This document shows positions 57,630 through 64,000 of a DNA stretch of 64,000 nt, piece by piece. The stretch is taken from assembly GCA_002110465.1 (NCBI GenBank), contig NEED01000015.1, forward strand, positions 1 to 64,000, read 5' to 3'. Source of the stretch: an unicellular cyanobacterium SU2. GTDB taxonomy: Bacteria > Cyanobacteriota > Cyanobacteriia > Cyanobacteriales > Microcystaceae. Both the position numbers and the translations under genes were made by a program. The notes under the pieces are model-generated. The model saw nothing but the letters and a program-made list of their open reading frames with translations, was not told where the DNA came from and did no database searches. Each line of letters begins with the position of its first letter. Position 1 is the stretch's first letter.

Positions 57630-58025
57630 CTAACTTTTAAGTTTAGGAACACTTTTGGGATTACGAACTTTAGGGGTTGCACTCAAAACAGCAATCATTC
57701 CTGTTCGTCCCGTATCTAAAGTTGCATCACTCAAAATATCAAGAACTTTTACATCAGTAATTTCTTCAACCAATTGTTGTAATTTCGGTTTAGTAGCTTC
57801 GTCTAGATTAGAACGGACTTCTTCAGCAAGATCATTTTTACCTTCATTAACCAAAAGTTGCTCGGCATTCGTAATTGAATCTTCTAATATTATAACGAGT
57901 TTAGTATCAAAAAGCTGGCAAGTCACTTTTGAAGGTTGATGGCCTAAATTAGAACGATAAAATTGTTGAATTTTTTGAGAGAGTTTTCGTTCTAGTTGAC
58001 CGCAAGTTAAAAGATTATCTGTCAT
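57630..58025 (-). CDS. DUF2294 (MpsC-like) protein 2
   Basis: The paralogue of the gene at 57055, 131 aa from ATG 58025, where GAGGATATAATA gives a proper ribosome site. An ATG at 58058 would add 11 residues. Shared blocks are FYRSNLGHQPSKVTCQLFDTKLVI (in parts), LAEEV, and VLDILSDATLDTGRTGMIAV. The two proteins differ mainly in the C-terminal tail (here KVRNPKSVPKLKS). Probably a tandem duplication. Confidence 0.85.
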   Translation of the reverse strand: MTDNLLTCGQLERKLSQKIQQFYRSNLGHQPSKVTCQLFDTKLVIILEDSITNAEQLLVNEGKNDLAEEVRSNLDEATKPKLQQLVEEITDVKVLDILSDATLDTGRTGMIAVLSATPKVRNPKSVPKLKS

Positions 58026-58339
58026 TATTATATCCTCAGAATTTAGACTGCTATTCATAAGTTACGTACATTGCAAGTTATGAATAGCGGTGTGAATTCA
58101 AAGCTAGTTTTTACTTCAAAAAGCTTTTATGGCTTTAAGTCTACTTTCTTTTTTGAGATTGTATGTTTAGTAAAAATAAGCTTGTCATATTTTTACCTGC
58201 TACTATACCATATCACTTATCTTGAATAAAATAGTCTATCAAAAGACATAAAGGCTTAAAACATAAAAATACTACTAAAAAATAGCAAAGCAACAAATTA
58301 AAGAGGTTGCTTTGCAGACAAAATGAACAATGAGAAATG

Positions 58340-58861
58340 CAGGGTAAACGCATCTTAAGTTAGACCTAAAAAATGGTAAGATAAAAGATTAACTAATTTT
58401 CATGTATCCTTTACGAAAAAGTTAGGAGTAGAAATTATAGCAATTGATGGAAAAACTTTAAGACAATCTTATGACCGAAATGCACAACAAAAAGCTTTAG
58501 ATAAAAGTCGAATTCATAAAGATAATGCTCCTGAGAACTTTGTCTTATTACGTCGTTTAGCTCTCAACTTACTGAAACAGGAAAAAAGTTTTAAAGGAAG
58601 TCTAAAAATGAAACGTTATAAAGCTTCAATGGATAATGATTATCTCACTCAAATTTTAGCATCTTCTGCTAGTTAACTGTATATCAACTAGCTGAAAACT
58701 GTGTTTTAATTGACTTAAAATAGGAATAAAAACACTCTGCTTTTCTTAAAGCAGGTGGTATAGGTTGGGAAGAAATCTAGATAAATATAACATCTTTTTA
58801 GGTAAAAACTTTAGTCATAAAAATCATCATATGTCAACTTAATTTAGATGCGTTTACCCTG
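58340..58861 (+). mobile_element. ISAs1-family deletion derivative with both terminal repeats
   Basis: The ends are CAGGGTAAACGCATCT (58340-58355) and its exact inverse AGATGCGTTTACCCTG (58846-58861), with further similarity inside. The 522-bp element retains the beginning of the DDE domain and the C-terminus of an ISAs1-type transposase, with the middle removed. Since both ends look intact it could be moved in trans. Confidence 0.75.
58428..58676 (+). pseudogene. ISAs1-family transposase, internally deleted
   Basis: The frame reads VEIIAIDGKTLRQSYDR, which is the first catalytic Asp block of the ISAs1 DDE domain. It passes with no break into the C-terminal region (SRIHKDNAPENFVLLRRLAL, LLKQE, SLKMKRYKAS), which normally lies about 200 residues later. 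Stop at 58674. The deletion is in frame, but the second Asp and the Glu of the active site are lost. Confidence 0.75.
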
Positions 58862-58881
58862 AATTAAGTAGTTAAGCACTC

Positions 58882-58992
58882 ATACCAAATCCGGTTTAGA
58901 TACCCCTTTTATCTTGCTAGTTGAGGAGTGTGGGAAGTGTGGGAGGAAGGAGAGCAAAACTATAAAGAGGTTTTGACAATCGGATTTGGTAT
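58882..58992. repeat. MITE-like repeat with ATACCAAATCCG inverted ends
   Basis: ATACCAAATCCG (58882-58893) and CGGATTTGGTAT (58981-58992) are exact 12-bp inverse ends of a 111-bp unit with a G-rich middle. This type of short element is widespread in cyanobacterial genomes. It stands 20 bp after the ISAs1 derivative. Confidence 0.65.
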
Positions 58993-59159
58993 CACACATC
59001 TGTAAAAAGAAAGAATTTTGTATATTTAAGTCCTTCTTAAGAGGTAATTATTTACAGGAGGTCACAACTCATTTTTTCTATCTTGAGCTAGAATTCAATT
59101 CCTGTAGCAATAGAAGATAATTTAAAAAATTTCAAGTTATCAATTTTAACGACAATTAT

Positions 59160-60281
59160 ATGGATTGGAATACTTTATCTTGGGAACAATTATCCCATAC
59201 TTTTTTAGAAAATACCCTAGGTGATTATCTGTTAGCACTTGCTGTTCTTATCACTAGCGTTATTGTTATCAAAATCATTCGTCGTCTAGTGATTACAAAA
59301 CTCAAAAAACTAGCAGCTAGAACCAAAACAATTTATGATGATGCACTGGTTCGTATTTTTGAGAAAAATTTTATTCCCGTCTTTTATCTGGGGAGCTTTT
59401 ACTTGGCCGTCAATAACTTAACATTACATCAACTTCTTGATCGTATTATTGAAGTTATTGTCATTATTATTGCCACTTTCTTTGTGGTGAAGTTGATCAT
59501 CTCTTTGTTAGAGTATATTATTAAAATTTATTGGCTTACTTATCATCCAAATAATAGCAACTTTGAACAAAGTATCAATACTTTAATTCCTGCCATTAGA
59601 GTAGTCATTTGGTTAATTGGGATTATCTTTTTATTAGATAATTTGGGTTTTGATATTTCGGCTGTTGTTGCTAGTTTAGGTATTGGTGGGGTTGCAGTAG
59701 CGTTAGCTTCTCAAGGGGTTTTGCAAGACTTATTTAGCTATTTTTCTATTTTATTAGATCGCCCCTTCGAGTTAGGAGATTTTATTATCTTGGGTGATTA
59801 TTTAGGTACGGTGGAATATGTTGGCATCAAAACCACTAGACTTAAAAGCATTGATGGGGAAGAAATTATTATTGCTAATACCGATCTCACAAACTCGCGA
59901 ATTCGTAACTTTAAAAGAATGGGTCAGCGTCGCATTGTATTTCAATTTGGAGTAATCTATGAAACCAGTACCAAACAGTTAGCTAAAATTCCTAAAATAA
60001 TAGAAGAAATTATTAATGATACAGAAAATGCCATTTGCGATCGCGCTCATTTTTCGGGTTATGGTGAGTACAGTTTAGATTTTGAAGTTGTCTACTTCAT
60101 TAACAGTAATGACTACAACGTTTACATGGATGCTCAGCAGAAGATTAACTTAAAGATGAAATCAGAATTTACACAACATAATATTGAGTTTGCTTATCCT
60201 ACTCAAGTTAATCACTTTAATAAATTGCCAGCTAAACTGATTCATAATAATGGCAATCAATCCCTAGAGTATAAATCGTGA
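59160..60281 (+). CDS. MscS-family mechanosensitive channel (373 aa)
   Basis: Hydrophobic segments lie near 22-42, 70-90, 95-120 and 145-165. The pore region is VVASLGIGGVAVALASQGVLQDLFSYF. The beta domain has DRPFELGDFIILGDYLGTVEYVGIKTT in two blocks and IIIANTDLTNSRI. It belongs to the YbdG/YnaI-like side of the family by layout. ATG start. It is the third MscS gene in the stress cluster and lies after two IS-type remnants. Confidence 0.92.
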   Translation: MDWNTLSWEQLSHTFLENTLGDYLLALAVLITSVIVIKIIRRLVITKLKKLAARTKTIYDDALVRIFEKNFIPVFYLGSFYLAVNNLTLHQLLDRIIEVIVIIIATFFVVKLIISLLEYIIKIYWLTYHPNNSNFEQSINTLIPAIRVVIWLIGIIFLLDNLGFDISAVVASLGIGGVAVALASQGVLQDLFSYFSILLDRPFELGDFIILGDYLGTVEYVGIKTTRLKSIDGEEIIIANTDLTNSRIRNFKRMGQRRIVFQFGVIYETSTKQLAKIPKIIEEIINDTENAICDRAHFSGYGEYSLDFEVVYFINSNDYNVYMDAQQKINLKMKSEFTQHNIEFAYPTQVNHFNKLPAKLIHNNGNQSLEYKS

Positions 60282-60317
60282 TTTAGGACAATTACAAGAA
60301 GTCTGAAGGGTTAAGAA

Positions 60318-60345
60318 ACCCCGACCGTTCAAAAAAAGTCGGGGT
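60318..60345. terminator. Hairpin between mscS-like and yqaE-like genes
   Basis: ACCCCGAC (60318-60325) pairs with GTCGGGGT (60338-60345). The loop is A-rich and there is no long T run after it. It may terminate either convergent transcript. Confidence 0.5.
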
Positions 60346-60392
60346 AACTTATCAACAATAAACTGTATTTTTCTCAGCTAAATACTAGGTTA

Positions 60393-60554
60393 CTATGATT
60401 TTTTTGAGATAACCCAAAGAGAATGAATAACACCAGGAATCCACCCCAGTAGAGTTAGCAAAACATTGATGAGTAAAGCTTGACTAACCCCCATAGTCAT
60501 AAATACACCAAGAGGGGGAAGTAAGATGGCTGCAATGATTCGTAAAATTACCAT
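60393..60554 (-). CDS. YqaE/PMP3-family small membrane protein
   Basis: A 53-aa protein on the minus strand, below the usual ORF threshold. It begins MVILRIIAAILLPPLGVFM, then GVSQALLINVLLTLLGWIPG and VIHSLWVI: the two-helix PMP3/UPF0057 pattern with the PPLGV and GWIPG motifs. In yeast and plants these proteins guard membrane potential under salt or cold; a like role here is inferred. AAGGA precedes the ATG by eight bases. It adds to the membrane-stress cluster. Confidence 0.92.
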   Translation of the reverse strand: MVILRIIAAILLPPLGVFMTMGVSQALLINVLLTLLGWIPGVIHSLWVISKKS

Positions 60555-60788
60555 TTTTGTTTCCTTAAAAATTTATCTACATATGTTATTAGTATGTTAG
60601 ATTTTTTAAAATCATATCTCTTCTATCTTGAGAATGATCATAAAATTGAATTAGTCACCATTATTTTCAGAATAGCGAATAAAATCTATTTCATTGGAGA
60701 GATAACTAATCAATTACTTTTGATTAGGATAGTAAAAGGATTTGAAAAGTAAACGATTTAAAACCTATAAAATTTAGGAGGATAAACT

Positions 60789-61166
60789 ATGCTAGGAAAT
60801 GCCTTAGTTGTTCTTGCGATCTCTCTTTCTTTGCTAGTAGCTGATATCATTTTCCCAGGTGTTAACTTAGCAAACTTTCCAGCCGCATTAATAGCTGGAG
60901 TAGTTATTGGTCTGGTTAATGCAGTGGTTAAACCAGTTCTTTTCATCTTATCACTACCCATTAATATTATTACCTTAGGAGCTTTCTCTTTAGTGGTAAA
61001 TGGTTCATGTTTCTGGTTATCATCTTTAATTGTTCCTGGATTTCAGGTTAGCGGTTTTCTCAGCTTTCTTTTAGCTCCAGTTCTTTTATCTTTTGTCAAT
61101 ACATTGCTGCTTAAATATTTTGAAGAGAAATTTCCTAATGCAATGACTGAAAATCTATCAGAATAA
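60789..61166 (+). CDS. Phage-holin-like (holin 4 superfamily, YvlD-type) membrane protein
   Basis: A 125-aa protein with four membrane helices (near 5-24, 28-52, 57-80, 88-110). It has the family blocks AALIAGVVIGLVNAVVKPVL and LSLPINIITLGAFSLVVNG. Despite the holin name, chromosomal members of this family (such as YvlD) belong to envelope-stress regulons. AGGAGG lies before the ATG. Divergent from the yqaE-like gene. Confidence 0.9.
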   Translation: MLGNALVVLAISLSLLVADIIFPGVNLANFPAALIAGVVIGLVNAVVKPVLFILSLPINIITLGAFSLVVNGSCFWLSSLIVPGFQVSGFLSFLLAPVLLSFVNTLLLKYFEEKFPNAMTENLSE

Positions 61167-61314
61167 TTACTAATTTTACATTAATTCAGAGGCTCTACCA
61201 AAAGAGCTTAGCTAAATGAGTAGTTGATTAGAGCCTTTGAATCTGAATAATCTTGAATCGATAAAAACAATTGTGGTTTTCTAACTTAAGGTAAAGAGAA
61301 GTGAGGGTAAGCCA

Positions 61315-61398
61315 ATGAAATTACCAGGGTTATGTTATTTAAGAAGCCAAACATTTTATTGGGTTGGTTTTGTTTTAACCTTATTATTGTTTCTTTAG
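61315..61398 (+). CDS. Putative 27-aa membrane peptide
   Basis: ATG at 61315, GAGG eight bases upstream, 27 codons: MKLPGLCYLRSQTFYWVGFV and a leucine-rich end. A hairpin terminator follows at 61409. The ribosome site and terminator make it a fair candidate; no family is known. Confidence 0.4.
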   Translation: MKLPGLCYLRSQTFYWVGFVLTLLLFL

Positions 61399-61408
61399 GC
61401 TTAAATAA

Positions 61409-61436
61409 CCCTACCGTATAGACGAGTAGGGATTCT
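61409..61436 (+). terminator. Hairpin after the 27-aa peptide gene
   Basis: CCCTAC (61409-61414) pairs with GTAGGG (61426-61431), followed by ATTCTTTAT. A moderate terminator, probably for the transcript that starts with the holin-like gene. Confidence 0.5.
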
Positions 61437-61481
61437 TTATAGGAGAAACACACTAATTGTCTTTAATAGCCATTTCATTTA

Positions 61482-62225
61482 TTATTTAACTAATCCTGCT
61501 CGTAAAGCCCTGACTGCTGCTTGAGTGCGATCATCAGCACAGAGTTTGCTGAGAATATGACAGACATGAGTTTTCACTGTACCCACAGTAATATACAGTT
61601 TTTCAGAAATTTCAGCATTGCTACAACCAGCCACAATTAACTCCAAAACGTCTAATTCTCTGTCCGTCAGAGGATAAGTTTCAATTAGTTGTTTATCTTC
61701 TTCTGTTAATGCTGTAATTGCTTGAGTATTATCTTCTTCCGAAACTTCAGGTGAAGGTGGATTTTCTGGAGTTGAAGTAACTTGACTAGATCGAGCTTGT
61801 TGTAAGACAATACGAGCAATAGCTGGATCGATCCAAGCGTTTCCTTCATGGGTGTTGCGAATGGCTTGAACTAAGTTCTCCATACTGACATCTTTCAAGC
61901 TGTAAGAATCAGCCCCAGCAGCAAATGCAGCAATTACAGACTCTTCGCTGTCGTGCATGGTCAACATTAAAATTTTTGTCTTAAAGTCTGAGTTATTGGT
62001 TTGATACTGTTTCAATTCTTGAGTAACTTCAATCCCGTCTATATCGGGTAAGCCAATATCTATCAATGCGATATCGGGTTGATGGGTTTGTATTTTCTTT
62101 AAGCCATCCTTTCCATTAGCAGCATTATCGATGACTTCTACATCTTCGTACTGTTTGAGGGCTGCACACAAACCAATGCGACTGAGATCGTGATCTTCAA
62201 CTAAAACAACGCTAATTTTGCTCAT
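61482..62225 (-). CDS. NarL/LuxR-type response regulator
   Basis: The 247-aa protein has a receiver domain with E10/D11, phospho-acceptor D56 (LIDIGLP), T/S in LTMHDS and K in YSLKD. A long linker (about 145-180, rich in Ser/Pro/Glu) leads to a LuxR-type HTH (LTDRELDVLELIVAGCSNAEI in blocks, TVGTVKTHVCHILSKL). It binds DNA when phosphorylated. Divergent from the histidine kinase at 62390, only 164 bp away, which is a natural partner. Confidence 0.95.
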   Translation of the reverse strand: MSKISVVLVEDHDLSRIGLCAALKQYEDVEVIDNAANGKDGLKKIQTHQPDIALIDIGLPDIDGIEVTQELKQYQTNNSDFKTKILMLTMHDSEESVIAAFAAGADSYSLKDVSMENLVQAIRNTHEGNAWIDPAIARIVLQQARSSQVTSTPENPPSPEVSEEDNTQAITALTEEDKQLIETYPLTDRELDVLELIVAGCSNAEISEKLYITVGTVKTHVCHILSKLCADDRTQAAVRALRAGLVK

Positions 62226-62389
62226 TTTTACTAATAAAATTATTAAGTATACTAATTATCTATCTCTTTAGACTATCTAAGATATGATTTTGTATTTCAT
62301 CATTCTTAAGATATATCTGTGGTCAGTTAATCAGTCATCAGCTTTAGGGGATACTATAAACATTCTAAATTTTTAGTCTCATACGGTAG

Positions 62390-64000
62390 ATGAACGAGTT
62401 CCCTATCATCGCACTACACCTTAGTACACAAAAGATGGCTTCTTTTATGCCTCATGGGATGTGTTATCTGTGGAAGCCTGGGCTAATAAGTTTGCATTTG
62501 ATTAGTAATGGGATAATTGCTCTATCTTATTTTTCAATTCCAATTATTCTAGTCTATATTTTGCGTAAACGAGAAGATATTCCTTTTGATGGTCTATTTT
62601 TCTTATTTTCAGCTTTTATCTTATTTTGTGGTATCGGTCATAGTTTCGATATCTGGAACCTCTGGCATCCTAATTATTGGGTATCCGGCGCAATCAGATT
62701 ATTAACGGCTTTGGTTTCATCAGCAACGGCGATCGCTTTAGCTAGAAAAATTCCTCAAATATTAAGTTTGCCATCTTCTACTCAAATAAATAATCTGAAT
62801 CAACAGCTACAAGAAAAAGTTAACACACTCGAGGAGCAACAAACAATTATTCGTCAACAAGAACAGTTTCTTCGCAGTATTTACGATAATGTGCAAGAAG
62901 CCATCTTTGTGGTTAATGTGGCAGAAGATGAAAAATTTTATTATCAAGGCTTCAATCCTGCGGCCAAGACGTTAACAGGAGTCACAGATGTAGAAAACAA
63001 AACCCCCTCACAACTATTACCGACTGATGCAGCATTAGCCATCGAAAATCGCTACAAAGAATGTATTGTATCTAAAAGTAGCATTTCTTATGAAGAATGT
63101 TTACCGTTTCAAGATCGCGATACTTGGTGGTTAACAACCCTCAATCCTTTAGCCAATGAAACAGGAAATATCTATCGTATCATTGGTACCAGTTTAAATA
63201 TTACCCAACGTAAACAAGCGGAAACCGAATTAGATAAAGAAAAGAATTTTCTGCAAACACTATTAGAGAACTTGTCTGATGGCATTGTCTCTTGCGATGA
63301 AAACGGTGTCCTAACCCTAATTAACCAAGCTACTCAAGTATTTCACGGATTGCCCCATCAGAATATACCAGCCGATCAATGGTCAGAATACTACGATCTA
63401 TATCGTCCTGATGGCAAAAAAATGATGCCTAAAGAGGATATTCCCCTATTTCGGGCATTAGAAGGGGAATCGGTTCGCGACGTAGAGATGATGATCATTC
63501 CTAAACAGGGCAACCCCCGTGTTTTACTCGCTAACGGCGACCCCATTATTGATCGTTACGACAACAAAATCGGTGCAGTGGTAGCAATGCGAGATATTAC
63601 AAACCAGAAACAGATAGAACAAAGGTTATCTCAATTAAACAGTGAGTTAGAAGAGAGAATTCAAGAACGGACTGCTGAATTGGAACAGGTTAACCTTTTG
63701 TTATTAGCCACCATGTCTACCTTAGAAAAACGTAATCAAGAACTCGATCAGTTTGCCTATGTAACTTCTCACGATCTTAAAGCCCCCTTAAGAGCGATCG
63801 CCAATCTCTCACAATGGATTGAAGAAGATTTAGAAGATAAGCTTGATGAAGATACCAGACATAATATGAATCTGTTGCGAGGTAGAGTTCATCGTCTCGA
63901 AAATCTTATCAATGGATTATTAAGTTATTCCCGTGTCGGTAGAATAAAATCCCAACCTGAATCGGTAGATGTGGGAAAAATGTTAACAACCATCATTGAT
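62390..64000 (+). CDS. Ethylene-receptor-like PAS sensor histidine kinase (partial, 3' end outside)
   Basis: At least 537 aa, open to the window edge. The N-terminus has three membrane helices of the plant ETR1/SynEtr1 type: ALSYFSIP, then FILFC80GIGH84, the Cys-x3-His pair that binds Cu(I) in ethylene receptors, and LWHPNYW. The position of ETR1 Asp25 is Asn40 here. A coiled coil (about 133-165) is followed by two PAS domains (about 165-280 and 285-405), a second coiled coil, and the HisKA box YVTSHDLKAPLRAI. The ATPase domain lies outside. ATG at 62390 gives a full sensor domain. A likely partner of the divergent LuxR-type regulator. Confidence 0.88.
   Translation, partial: MNEFPIIALHLSTQKMASFMPHGMCYLWKPGLISLHLISNGIIALSYFSIPIILVYILRKREDIPFDGLFFLFSAFILFCGIGHSFDIWNLWHPNYWVSGAIRLLTALVSSATAIALARKIPQILSLPSSTQINNLNQQLQEKVNTLEEQQTIIRQQEQFLRSIYDNVQEAIFVVNVAEDEKFYYQGFNPAAKTLTGVTDVENKTPSQLLPTDAALAIENRYKECIVSKSSISYEECLPFQDRDTWWLTTLNPLANETGNIYRIIGTSLNITQRKQAETELDKEKNFLQTLLENLSDGIVSCDENGVLTLINQATQVFHGLPHQNIPADQWSEYYDLYRPDGKKMMPKEDIPLFRALEGESVRDVEMMIIPKQGNPRVLLANGDPIIDRYDNKIGAVVAMRDITNQKQIEQRLSQLNSELEERIQERTAELEQVNLLLLATMSTLEKRNQELDQFAYVTSHDLKAPLRAIANLSQWIEEDLEDKLDEDTRHNMNLLRGRVHRLENLINGLLSYSRVGRIKSQPESVDVGKMLTTIID

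Overview
The window is chromosomal DNA from a cyanobacterium, most likely a unicellular Crocosphaera/Cyanothece-type strain. Evidence: low GC (roughly 37-38%, estimated by eye), many HIP1 octamers (GCGATCGC), photosystem I genes psaI and psaL, a cyanobacterial acyl-ACP reductase, a CRR7-like protein, hypC, and many small interspersed repeats. The genus is inferred; the phylum is secure.

Layout. 1-742: broken IS1634-like transposase. 1.1-10.6 kb: housekeeping genes, all on the minus strand (ligA, mltA-like transglycosylase, a gutted alpha/beta hydrolase, YegS-type lipid kinase, larE, GAF histidine kinase, ABC permease, lipA). 10.7-16.7 kb: tRNA-Pro(CGG) followed by the decayed remains of a type V-K CRISPR-associated transposon (CAST). 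16.7-24.9 kb: wecB, hypC, divergent psaI/psaL, an IS1-like remnant, an MscS channel, a LipM-like transferase, a peroxiredoxin-like protein, recN. 25.0-27.7 kb: pstC-pstA-pstB (no pstS in the window). 28-50 kb: mixed metabolic and envelope genes, including glycogen debranching enzyme, PIN-TRAM protein, hemW, comM/yifB, D-Ala-D-Ala carboxypeptidase, acyl-ACP reductase, a collagen-like secreted protein, CRR7, a structured RNA region and murJ. 50.2-61.4 kb: a cluster of membrane and general-stress families (CsbD, three MscS channels, Rieske-glutamate synthase-like protein, DUF1206, two DUF2294, YqaE/PMP3, holin-like). 61.5-64.0 kb: a LuxR-type response regulator divergent from an ethylene-receptor-like histidine kinase that runs off the end.

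The most notable content is 10.7-16.7 kb. On the minus strand there is a fragment of tniQ, the first 133 codons of cas12k, two CRISPR repeats, and a third diverged repeat followed by a 17-nt guide. The guide is identical to the anticodon arm of the adjacent tRNA-Pro gene. In the tRNA gene the matching protospacer is preceded by GGTA, which fits the GTN PAM of Cas12k. A TGTACA transposon end with TnsB-like repeats lies between guide and tRNA. Between the cas12k and tniQ fragments sits an intact 1432-codon gene on the opposite strand: an N-terminal Cap4/DUF4297-like PD-(D/E)XK nuclease, a STAND NTPase and a long helical-repeat C-terminus. This is the architecture of antiviral STAND (Avs-type) defence proteins, probably former CAST cargo. 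The transposition machinery (tnsB, tnsC, most of tniQ, most of cas12k, tracrRNA) is gone, but the homing guide and the putative defence gene remain.

Other recurrent elements are two inverted IS1-like remnants 30 kb apart, an ISAs1 deletion derivative with both ends, an IS200/IS605-like remnant, a MITE-like repeat and a 75-bp dispersed palindromic repeat. Several small genes escape ordinary ORF calling (psaI, yqaE-like, a 52-aa basic protein and three short membrane peptides).
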